Assembly (NCBI GenBank): GCA_964409535.1
Contig: CAYPDQ010000001.1
Coordinates: 62,001-126,000, forward strand
From: JBBUAX01 sp964409535
Lineage (GTDB): Bacteria; Patescibacteriota; Minisyncoccia; UBA6257; 2-01-FULL-56-20
Direction of reading: 5' to 3'
Length of the DNA stretch: 64,000 nt
A program made the translations under genes and the position numbers. Within the stretch, counting starts at the first letter, position 1; each line of letters opens with the position of its first letter. Positions 33,509 through 40,050 of the stretch are shown here, piece by piece. Below the pieces are notes generated by a model. It was not told the DNA's origin and did not search any database. It saw only the letters and a list, made by a program, of their open reading frames with translations.

Positions 33509-33630
33509 CTCGTTAGAGACAGGAAACGCCATCGGCGTTTCCGTAGGTTGTCCGCGCCGTTGCGACCCCGGCTGCTTCGTTGGATTTACGGAAAACATTG
33601 TGGTTCATAAGCGAGTGGTCTCTAACGGGA
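33508..33630. mobile_element. Family 1 element B (123 bp) on the dnaA start codon
   Basis: The ends are TCTCGTTAGAGAC (one mismatch) and TCTAACGGGA. The duplication is TCCA at 33504-33507 and 33631-33634 (TGGA on the gene strand, from ATGGAC). It carries the shared GGTCGCA core and a GGAAACGCC/GGCGTTTCC stem. Confidence 0.88.
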
Positions 33631-33635
33631 TCCAT
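33513..33635 (-). CDS. Leader peptide upstream of dnaA (40 aa, MDPVRDHSL...)
   Basis: It begins at the duplicated dnaA ATG and ends in GTTTCCTGTCTCTAA, four bases before the dnaA ATG (TAACGAGATG). It is homologous to the leaders at 7.8 and 58.1 kb in its first nine residues and in its last residues (GVSCL). Translation and coupling are inferred. Confidence 0.5.
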   Translation of the reverse strand: MDPVRDHSLMNHNVFRKSNEAAGVATARTTYGNADGVSCL

Positions 33636-33636
33636 A

Positions 33637-33761
33637 CCCGGTGCTACAACTGCGACTTTCCCCTCGGCGACGGGGTTTTCGGCCTTCGCGCGTGCAAGAA
33701 CATATCTCGTTTTTTAATAAGGTAATTGGCTATTGATGTCCGTCGCAGTTGTAGCACCGGG
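33637..33761. mobile_element. Family 2 element (125 bp) directly upstream of the dnaA leader
   Basis: The ends are CCCGGTGCTACAACTGCGAC and the perfect inverse GTCGCAGTTGTAGCACCGGG. The flanks are CATA (33633-33636) and CACA (33762-33765), a 4-bp duplication with one change. On the gene strand it abuts the ATG of the leader (CCGGG-TATG). It is therefore a second insertion at the same initiation region. Confidence 0.8.
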
Positions 33762-33885
33762 CACACCCACTATTTTATGCACAGCCGCGATTTCGTCAAA
33801 GACAAGTAAAGCCCGAAACTGTGGACTTCCTGTGGAGAACCGTTTTCACTTCACAAAAGCGGCGTCGCATGTTAACCTGATGCCC
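33762..33885. other. Candidate oriC/promoter region between dnaA and rpmH
   Basis: The dnaA-rpmH gap is the usual origin position. It contains TTATGCACA (33775-33783, a DnaA box variant), TGTGGAGAA (33831-33839, one mismatch to a reverse box) and TGTGGACTT (33820-33828). No long AT-rich unwinding element is seen here. The 120-bp dnaA-dnaN gap is more AT-rich but has no DnaA box. Assignment is tentative. Confidence 0.35.
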
Positions 33886-34020
33886 ATGTCGCAAACCTAT
33901 CAGCCGAAGAAGAAGAAAAGAAAAAGAACCCATGGATTTCTCCGCCGGATGCGAACACCCGGCGGTAGACAAACGCTTAGCCGCAGGCGCGCGAAGAGCA
34001 GGCGGCGCTTGGCGGTTTAA
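33886..34020 (+). CDS. rpmH: Ribosomal protein bL34
   Basis: 44 residues. MSQTYQPKKKKRKRTHGFLR then RMRTPGGRQTLSRRRAKSRR, the complete bL34 pattern. TAA overlaps the rnpA ATG (TAATG). First gene of rpmH-rnpA-yidC-jag. Confidence 0.96.
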   Translation: MSQTYQPKKKKRKRTHGFLRRMRTPGGRQTLSRRRAKSRRRLAV

Positions 34021-34328
34021 TGCTGCCGAAGAAGCTACGGCTCCGGGTGCAGGATTTTCCTGCAGCCGCCCGCAGAATTTTTTCCGGAAAGACCCTTCAA
34101 GTTAAGGGTTCCCGCAATCAACTCGGTCATAACCGCCTTGCGGTTGTGATCTCCGCCGGCAGGGTTAAAAAAGCGGTAAAGCGCCATCTTCTGAGGCGCA
34201 GGGTTCTTGCGCGGGCGGTGAAGCTGCCGGACGCGGGTTTGGACATCCTATTCATCGGCTTGTCCATGCCGGCGTCAAAACTCGAATTGGATGCAGAATT
34301 TGATAGAATAAGAGCCGTACTCAAATGA
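34020..34328 (+). CDS. rnpA: Ribonuclease P protein component
   Basis: 102 residues. LRLRVQDFPAAARRIFSGKT, NRLAVVISAGRVKKAVKRHLLRRRVLA (the RNR-like RNA-binding helix) and the C-terminal DILFIGL segment. It binds the RNase P RNA to mature tRNA 5' ends. Its TGA overlaps an ATG that was the original yidC start and is now the start of an element leader ORF. Confidence 0.93.
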   Translation: MLPKKLRLRVQDFPAAARRIFSGKTLQVKGSRNQLGHNRLAVVISAGRVKKAVKRHLLRRRVLARAVKLPDAGLDILFIGLSMPASKLELDAEFDRIRAVLK

Positions 34329-34456
34329 ATCCCGTACGAAACCACAAGCTTATGCAATCCAATCCGATTCTAAAATTCAAGGACGGCGGCGATGGTCGCG
34401 CCGATGCGAAAAATCTGCGGAAATGCCTCCGGCATTTCCTGTTTCGTACGGGATGA
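34325..34456 (+). CDS. Leader peptide upstream of yidC (43 aa, MNPVRNHKL...)
   Basis: ATG overlaps the rnpA stop (ATGA), exactly the geometry expected for the original yidC start. The leader ends ACG GGA TGA, whose TGA overlaps the rebuilt yidC ATG. The N-terminus MNPVRNHKL parallels MDPVRDRKL of other copies. Coupled translation is inferred. Confidence 0.5.
   Translation: MNPVRNHKLMQSNPILKFKDGGDGRADAKNLRKCLRHFLFRTG
34330..34453. mobile_element. Family 1 element G (124 bp, GTACGA variant) on the yidC start codon
   Basis: Ends TCCCGTACGAAAC and GTTTCGTACGGGA, duplication TGAA at 34326-34329 and 34454-34457. It contains ATGGTCGC...AAATCTGCGGAAA (the family core) and a GGAAATGCC/GGCATTTCC stem. 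Removing element plus one TGAA restores a seamless rnpA-yidC ATGA overlap. Confidence 0.88.
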
Positions 34457-35184
34457 AGTATCTGTATAATCTGATCTTTTACCAGCCGCTCTTGAACGCC
34501 TTGGTGCTGCTGTACCAAACGGCCGCGTTCCGGGATCTCGGCGTCGCGATCGTGCTTTTAACCATCGTCATCCGCCTCATCCTCTTCCCGATATTCCAAA
34601 AGAGCATGCATCACCAGATGGTGATGCAGGAGATTCAGCCCAAGATCAAGAAGCTCCAGGAAGAGCATAAGGGCAACTATGAGAAGCAATCCCAGGCGAT
34701 AATGGCCGTGTACAAAGACCATAAGATCAACCCCTTTTCCGGTTTCCTCCTTCTACTTATCCAGTTGCCGATACTTATCGCCCTGTATCAGATATTCTTG
34801 AACGTTTCCCGCCCGGACGTCCTCGGCAATCTGTATTCCTTCATCTCCCCGCCCGCGGAGCTTAACCCCTGGCTTTTTGGCTTGATAAATCTCACAAAAC
34901 CCAATATTGTAATCGTGGGCTTGGCCGTAATAGCCCAATATTTTCAGGGCCGACTCGCCCTACCCAAGAGTCAGGAGGCGCAGGCGAGCCAGGCCGCGAA
35001 GATCGGCCAGAAAATGGTCTGGATAGCGCCGCTCATAACGCTGGCCGTTCTATGGAACCTGCCGGCGGCAGTCGGTCTTTATTGGCTCACCACCTCCGCT
35101 TTCTCCGCAGTTCAACAGCAAGTGGTTAATAAAAAGTTGGCGATGCCCGGTGCTACAACTGCGACGGGCAAGAGAAGCCAATGA
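34453..35184 (+). CDS. yidC: Membrane protein insertase YidC/Oxa1
   Basis: 243 residues, the short Gram-positive-like form without a periplasmic domain. Five hydrophobic segments starting at MKYLYNLIFYQPLLNALVLL, hydrophilic hairpin QKSMHHQMVMQEIQPKIKKL, and WIAPLITLAVLWNLPAAVGL. The last 13 residues (MPGATTATGKRSQ) are encoded by a family 2 element inserted at the yidC-jag junction, so the native C-terminus is altered. Confidence 0.95.
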   Translation: MKYLYNLIFYQPLLNALVLLYQTAAFRDLGVAIVLLTIVIRLILFPIFQKSMHHQMVMQEIQPKIKKLQEEHKGNYEKQSQAIMAVYKDHKINPFSGFLLLLIQLPILIALYQIFLNVSRPDVLGNLYSFISPPAELNPWLFGLINLTKPNIVIVGLAVIAQYFQGRLALPKSQEAQASQAAKIGQKMVWIAPLITLAVLWNLPAAVGLYWLTTSAFSAVQQQVVNKKLAMPGATTATGKRSQ

Positions 35185-35272
35185 CTTTACTCACAAGCAA
35201 TAACCGTGAGATGTCTACGATAAAGCAACAAACCCCAGGCGCCGATGAGGAGATCGCAGTTGTAGCACCGGG
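35146..35272. mobile_element. Family 2 element (127 bp) on the jag start codon
   Basis: Ends CCCGGTGCTACAACTGCGAC and (A)TCGCAGTTGTAGCACCGGG. Duplication GATG at 35142-35145 and 35273-35276; the right copy contains the jag ATG. The left ATG opens MPGATTATGKRSQ*, in the yidC frame. Confidence 0.85.
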
Positions 35273-35273
35273 G

Positions 35274-35726
35274 ATGGAAAACTGGGAAAAATATCTCACA
35301 AAACTGGTTGAACTCTTGGGCTTCGATGACTACAAGGTTGACGTTGACGCCGAACATCATCACGCCCGCCTTTTCATCCACAACGACCCGGGATTGATCA
35401 AAGAAAACCTCCCGGTCTTAATTGAGAGTTTGAACCTCTTGCTCCAGCTCGTATCGAGAAAGAGAGGCGAGCAGCCCATTTTCCTGGATATTAACAACTA
35501 CCGGAGCGAGCGGGAAGGCCTGATCGCGGAACTCGTCCGGGCTGCGGCGCGGAAGGTGGTCGCAACCAAAAAAGAAATCCCGTTGCCGATCATGAATTCC
35601 TATGAACGGCGCCTGGCGCACCTGGAGCTCGCGCACCATCCGGACGTTTTCACCGAAAGCGTGGGCAAGGGCAAGAGCCGCTACGTGGTGGTGAAACCCA
35701 TCCTATCGGACCAATCGGTCCAATAA
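35274..35726 (+). CDS. KhpB/Jag RNA-binding protein (KH-R3H)
   Basis: 150 residues from MENWEKYLTKLVELLGFDDY. KH-like part, then R3H domain with the signature YRSEREGLIAELVRAAARKV and MNSYERRLAHLELAHHPDV (R-x-x-x-H). The N-terminal Jag domain is absent. It binds RNA and influences envelope growth in other bacteria. The C-terminal residues and stop (ILSDQSVQ*) are encoded by the GGACCAATAGG-type repeat. Confidence 0.9.
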   Translation: MENWEKYLTKLVELLGFDDYKVDVDAEHHHARLFIHNDPGLIKENLPVLIESLNLLLQLVSRKRGEQPIFLDINNYRSEREGLIAELVRAAARKVVATKKEIPLPIMNSYERRLAHLELAHHPDVFTESVGKGKSRYVVVKPILSDQSVQ

Positions 35727-35747
35727 GACCAATAGGACTTATAGGTT
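35701..35747. repeat. GGACCAATAGG-type repeat shared by two convergent gene ends
   Basis: Degenerate 9-bp units (CTATCGGAC, CAATCGGTC, CAATAAGAC, CAATAGGAC). It supplies the stop codon of jag (TAA) and of the convergent gene at 35739 (TAA on the other strand). Confidence 0.75.
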
Positions 35748-36908
35748 CAATCCGTACAAGGAGCCGTCTAAGCGGTTCTTGAAGTACAGGACGCCGTCCT
35801 TCACCCGGAGATTTGTTGCGTCCAAGACGGCACCCGCACCGTCGTATATGACCTCAATATCTCCGGTTCCTACATCCACCCGATAGATCCAATCCCGGGA
35901 AAAAATCTCTTTCTTCAGGTAAGCGTCCGGCAGAGCATTTGCGTTCCATAGGTCGTAGTTCAGGGGAACGCCGCAAAGAAGATTCTCTTTGCCGTCCGCG
36001 GCAGCATAGAACACGCACTTCTCCGGCAGAGTGATGAAGCTCATAGTCCTTTGCGCCTGCCCCGCGCTGTCCGCGAGTCGGAGCGTGCCGCCTTTCTCGC
36101 CCAGGCCGGACTCAAAGACCAAGCCCCGGTCCGAAACGCCGCTCCAGACGGCATCCAGTCCGTTTTGATCCTGGACAAGCGGCAGGAGAGTTTTCTTTGC
36201 GACATCAACCTTAAGGAGCGAACCGGGCACTTTGGCGCTGGGCATCTGCGAGGCGAGAATTTGATCGGGCCTCGGCCAGCTTAAGACAATGTCTTCTGCG
36301 GCGAAAGAAAGAACGGTTTGCGGCTTGGCGTTCGCCTTGGCGGCGTCCAGGGTTTTGATTTCAGAATTCGCACCGTTTTTCGCGAGGTACGCGAGCCGGC
36401 CGTCGCTTGGCGACCAGGCAAAAGAGTAGACCGCATCGCTAAGTGGACTCCAGGACTTGGTTTGGATGTCAAAGATGCTCGCTTGCGGCGCGCTTCTCTC
36501 CCCAAAGATGACCGCAAGCTTTCCCCCGTTGTAGGAAAAGCCCGCCTGGACGATGCCCTTAATCTCCGTGCTGGAGATGACTTCCGCGCCGCTTTGGGTG
36601 AGGAGCGCCACCTGCCCGTCCGCCTGGAACACGACCGAGCTCGTGGCGGAGTAAACGAAATAGTCGAAAACCTGGCCGGAGGCGATCTTTGTTGGCTCCT
36701 TACCCGCCACCGTTCCTAATTTATCCGGAACCCCGGTTTCTTTCGCCGCCTCCGGAACGGGCGGCAGGGTTATCGGTCCCGCTCCTCCTGTCCCCGGTGC
36801 TTCGCCGGGGGCGAGAAATGCAACCCCTTGGTATCTGAAGTAATAACCGACGGCTATGATCGCGCCGACCGCTGCGACGATGATTATAAGATAGATGACC
36901 CTTCTCAT
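35739..36908 (-). CDS. Membrane-anchored beta-propeller-like protein of the secretion operon
   Basis: 389 residues. N-terminal transmembrane anchor (IYLIIIVAAVGAIIAVGYYF), Pro/Gly-rich linker, then repeated blades such as VVFQADGQVALLTQSGAEV, YSFAWSPSDGRLAYLAKNG and DAVWSGVSDRGLVFESGLG, typical of WD40/TolB-like propellers. Extracytoplasmic domain inferred. Last gene of the leftward run 46939-35739, with a 4-bp overlap with the gene upstream. Confidence 0.75.
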   Translation of the reverse strand: MRRVIYLIIIVAAVGAIIAVGYYFRYQGVAFLAPGEAPGTGGAGPITLPPVPEAAKETGVPDKLGTVAGKEPTKIASGQVFDYFVYSATSSVVFQADGQVALLTQSGAEVISSTEIKGIVQAGFSYNGGKLAVIFGERSAPQASIFDIQTKSWSPLSDAVYSFAWSPSDGRLAYLAKNGANSEIKTLDAAKANAKPQTVLSFAAEDIVLSWPRPDQILASQMPSAKVPGSLLKVDVAKKTLLPLVQDQNGLDAVWSGVSDRGLVFESGLGEKGGTLRLADSAGQAQRTMSFITLPEKCVFYAAADGKENLLCGVPLNYDLWNANALPDAYLKKEIFSRDWIYRVDVGTGDIEVIYDGAGAVLDATNLRVKDGVLYFKNRLDGSLYGLNL

Positions 36909-37654
36909 GGGTTGAATATCAGAGACAGCGTCTTTGTTGCCGACTCCAGCGGATTCGCCGGGCTGTACACATTGAGTTCCGTCTTCACCTCAAAGCCGGG
37001 AGCGACACCGGGATTCAGGTTTGCCCGCAGAACGCCGGAGTTGTCTTCCCCTTCCGGCGCCTGGCCGTTAACTTTCCAGTTAAATATCAGGCCAGGTACG
37101 GAGTTCCAAAAATATGGCTTGGCAACAAGGACTATGTTGTTTCCGGAGAAGGTTCTGTCTGGAAACGGCGCCTCGATCATGACCTCCGGCCGGACGACCG
37201 GGACCTCTACAGTTTTAAGCAAGAGGCCGTCTGGGAGGCCGGATATTTCAACCCTCAAGTCGTGCGCAGTATTTGGGATATCGCCGGCGTTGACAGAGGT
37301 CCGTTTCATGCCCTGGCCGGTTGCGACCAAGCCATTGTCCCAGTACCAATTCACAGTTGCCCGGGATAGATCCAGCGTCTTGCCGCCGGAGATGGCTTCA
37401 ACAGCAACGCTGACTCTGGTATAGGCGGTCGGCAGGACCTTGCCGCGGAAGTCCGGCGGTGCGTAGGAATCGGCCCGCCAGGTCAAAAACACGAAGGGCT
37501 CTTGGGTTTGGGCCGAAGCCCGCGGAGGCAGAGCCAAAAGCGTAAGAATAAAAACCGTCATTGCGAGCGCAGCGAAGCAATCCCTGATCCCGTACGGAGA
37601 TTGCTTCGTCGCTTCGCTCCTCGCAATGACTGATTGTCGTTTGCCCACTTTCAT
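36905..37654 (-). CDS. Secreted Ig-like protein with a repeat-derived signal peptide
   Basis: About 249 residues from MKVGKRQS. The N-terminal region VIARSEATKQSPYGIRDCFA is the translation of a GCGAAGCAATC-type foldback repeat; it runs into the hydrophobic core VFILTLLALPPRASA, which ends in a signal peptidase-like ASA|Q site. The mature part (FLTWRADSYAPPDFRGK, DLSRATVNWYWDNGLVATGQG) looks like bacterial Ig/PKD-type beta domains. Function within the secretion operon is unknown. Confidence 0.7.
   Translation of the reverse strand: MKVGKRQSVIARSEATKQSPYGIRDCFAALAMTVFILTLLALPPRASAQTQEPFVFLTWRADSYAPPDFRGKVLPTAYTRVSVAVEAISGGKTLDLSRATVNWYWDNGLVATGQGMKRTSVNAGDIPNTAHDLRVEISGLPDGLLLKTVEVPVVRPEVMIEAPFPDRTFSGNNIVLVAKPYFWNSVPGLIFNWKVNGQAPEGEDNSGVLRANLNPGVAPGFEVKTELNVYSPANPLESATKTLSLIFNP
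37558..37630. repeat. GCGAAGCAATC-type foldback repeat, copy 2 (inside a signal peptide)
   Basis: TCATTGCGAGCGCAGCGAAG at the left, CTTCGCTCCTCGCAATGA at the right, apex CCCGTACGGAG. It is read in frame by the 36905-37654 gene. Confidence 0.85.
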
Positions 37655-37661
37655 TTTTATT

Positions 37662-38300
37662 CTATGCCGCACGCCGCAGATCCACGGTATTCGTGTCCTC
37701 GTCCAGGGTGACTGGCCCTCTTTCCGGAAGGGGTCGTGTCTCCGCAAGTTCCGCCTGCAGTTTTTCCATCGGTCCCGGGGGAGGAGCGAAAATTTCCTCT
37801 GCCGGCACCGGCCCGGCTTTTGCGGTGGCGCCTGCTTTGGGCGGCGCTTCCTCTGCGGCAACCGCTGCCTTAGCGGCCCTGGCTTCTGCGCTAGCTGTCG
37901 TCGCGGCGCCTTCGGCTGCAGCCGCTTTTCCCGCCGTGCCCGCGACCCCGGCTGGGCTCACTGCGCTTGCAATCGCCGCGGCTTTGGGATGGTTGGCAAT
38001 TTGAATCGCAATAATTACCGTGAGCGTTTCGCTGCCGGGAATGCCTATGATATTGCCGACCCCTCCGGCGAGATTCACCAGTCCCGGCGCGCCGAAGCCG
38101 ACTTTCATTATAAACCAGAACTGTATAGTCGCCCACACCAAGGGTGAGATAAGAAAAGCGTTTACAAGATAGATCGCCTGGCCCACGACCGGCACGGCGA
38201 AAACCAGGTCGGTTATAAGGTCGGCGACGTCGGAGAGGCCGGCGATCATAACGAGGAACACGATGTCCACGGTGCCGAATGGTTTTTCCTGCTCCGCCAT
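37662..38300 (-). CDS. Membrane protein of the secretion operon with Ala-rich tail
   Basis: 212 residues. Hydrophobic N-terminal half with about three helices (GTVDIVFLVMIAGLSDVADL, AIYLVNAFLISPLVWATIQF, TLTVIIAIQIA), then an Ala/Pro/Glu-rich, probably disordered, cytoplasmic tail. It lies between VirB4 and the Ig-like protein in a cluster typical of Parcubacteria. No family recognised. Confidence 0.7.
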   Translation of the reverse strand: MAEQEKPFGTVDIVFLVMIAGLSDVADLITDLVFAVPVVGQAIYLVNAFLISPLVWATIQFWFIMKVGFGAPGLVNLAGGVGNIIGIPGSETLTVIIAIQIANHPKAAAIASAVSPAGVAGTAGKAAAAEGAATTASAEARAAKAAVAAEEAPPKAGATAKAGPVPAEEIFAPPPGPMEKLQAELAETRPLPERGPVTLDEDTNTVDLRRAA

Positions 38301-38309
38301 CTTTTTATA

Positions 38310-40022
38310 TTAGCTTACCCCCCTCTGGCTTAAGAGCTGCTTCGGGTCGGTTGTGATCACCTGGTCCTCAAAGTAGGACGCGATTATCTGAATGGCGATA
38401 TGCTGGCGGCCGGCGAAGAAAAGGCCGGTGCCGCGCTCGGCGGTAAGGAGCAAGCTCTTCTCCGCGTCGGTCAGATTGAATGCCTTGGCCACGATATCCA
38501 TCGTCGCCGGCGCCTGTTTGAGGAGGAGCTGCAGGGCGGAATTAGTGATGATCGGCCGGCCATAGGGCGAGCGCAAGAAGTCCTCCACGTCTTGGGTGAT
38601 GGTGGTGAGCCCCAGATAGTATTTACGGCAGCGCTTGGCCAGGCCGAAGAGGAACGCGGCGGATTCCTCGTATTTCATCAGCCACCAGGCCTCGTCCACC
38701 ATCATTATCCGGCGCTTGAGCTGCGCCCGGATCAGATTCCAGATGAAGTTCAAAATGACGTACATCGCGATCGGCCGCAGTTCGTCTTCCAAGTCGCGGA
38801 TGGAGAAAACGATGAACCGATTTTGGATGTTGACGTTGGTCGGCTGGTTCACGAAACCGGAGAAACTGCCCTTGGTGAACTTATACAGGCGTTCCGCCAT
38901 CGCCCGCCCGCCTTCCAGGTTGCGCAGAACCGTTTCCAGGTCTTCTAAAAGCGGCGGTTGGGCATGGGAGAAATCCGTCTCCGGGGTAATCTCCCGGGAA
39001 GCGTAGGTTTCGGTGAGCGCCCGGTCCAGGATCGCGTCTTCCTCCGGAGAGAGTTTGCCGAGCATCAGTTTCAGGAGCCCCGACAGGTTCACAATGTGCG
39101 AGCGCAGGACGTCTGCCGGCGATTCGTTCTCCGGCACGAGCGGTATGTCAAAGGGGTTGATGTGGTTGTCGGAGGTGAGGGATATGTTGAAGAAACTTCC
39201 GCCGAACGCCTCCGCCAGGCGCTCATACTCGTTCTCCGGGTCAACCACAAGGACGTCCACCCCGAGCATTAAAGACCGGATGATCTCCAGCTTGGCAGCG
39301 TAGGATTTGCCGCTGCCCGCGACCGCGAAGACCACCTGGTTCGCGTTCTCCAGGGAGAACCGGTCAAATATGACCAAACTGTTGTTGGAGCGGTTTATGC
39401 CGTACATTATCCCCTGGTCGCTCGTCAAGCTGTCGGAAACGAACGGGAAGAAAGAAGATATCGGACTGGAGTTCATCGGATTTGTGACCTGCAATTTATC
39501 CTCCGCCAAAGGCAGAGCGGTCAGGAGCCCCTCCAACTGCTCAAAAAGGGCGGGCTTGATGTAAACAAGCTGCGTTTCCATAAGCGACGTTACCCGGGAC
39601 TCCAGTTTGGCTAATTCCTCCGCCGTGTCCGCGTAGATCGCGATGTAGACGCCGGTGGAGAAGAGTTTTTCCTGGGCCTGCTGCAGGGCGTCGCGCAGGG
39701 ACTCTATGTCCTGGAGCGCGGTCTCCAGCATCGGGTCGCGGACCAAGCCCTTTTCCTGCTGGTCGGTTATTTGGGACTCGATCTGCGCCGCTTTCTTCCG
39801 GAGTTTTTTGAGCGCGGTCGTAGTGTCGGTCGGGTTTATGAAGATGGAAATGTCAAAGAGGTTGGGCAGGTTGATGAGCGGCTCAAACCAGCCGGTAGAG
39901 AGGAACCGCGGATAAGAAAAGACGAAGAACGCCTTGACCACCTTGTCCCCCACCTTCAAGAAGTTTGCGTTCACCTCCACCCCGGCCGGGGCGATTATCT
40001 TTTTGATGCTCTGGTTTTGCAT
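38310..40022 (-). CDS. VirB4-like type IV secretion ATPase
   Basis: 570 residues. N-terminal part FFVFSYPRFLSTGWFEPLIN is the TraC/VirB4-like domain; Walker A VAGSGKSYAAKLEI, Walker B IMMVDEAWWLMKY, and the FerA/HerA-like C-terminal motor. It energises substrate transfer or pilus assembly at the inner membrane. It is in the same reading frame as the upstream gene and separated from it by a TAG plus eight codons of repeat DNA. Confidence 0.9.
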   Translation of the reverse strand: MQNQSIKKIIAPAGVEVNANFLKVGDKVVKAFFVFSYPRFLSTGWFEPLINLPNLFDISIFINPTDTTTALKKLRKKAAQIESQITDQQEKGLVRDPMLETALQDIESLRDALQQAQEKLFSTGVYIAIYADTAEELAKLESRVTSLMETQLVYIKPALFEQLEGLLTALPLAEDKLQVTNPMNSSPISSFFPFVSDSLTSDQGIMYGINRSNNSLVIFDRFSLENANQVVFAVAGSGKSYAAKLEIIRSLMLGVDVLVVDPENEYERLAEAFGGSFFNISLTSDNHINPFDIPLVPENESPADVLRSHIVNLSGLLKLMLGKLSPEEDAILDRALTETYASREITPETDFSHAQPPLLEDLETVLRNLEGGRAMAERLYKFTKGSFSGFVNQPTNVNIQNRFIVFSIRDLEDELRPIAMYVILNFIWNLIRAQLKRRIMMVDEAWWLMKYEESAAFLFGLAKRCRKYYLGLTTITQDVEDFLRSPYGRPIITNSALQLLLKQAPATMDIVAKAFNLTDAEKSLLLTAERGTGLFFAGRQHIAIQIIASYFEDQVITTDPKQLLSQRGVS

Positions 40023-40050
40023 ATAAGTCCAATTGGTCCAATAGGCCTAT
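40021..40050. repeat. GGACCAATTGG-type repeat between the two VirB4-related ORFs
   Basis: Units AAGTCCAATTGGTCCAATAGG. It contains the TAG that ends the upstream ORF and joins it in frame to the downstream ATG. Confidence 0.65.

Noticed and set aside
33504..33598. DnaA N-terminal extension MFSVNPTKQPGSQRRGQ... as part of the protein
   Set aside because: Those residues are an alternative frame through the mobile element; domain I of DnaA starts normally at the rebuilt ATG 33508.
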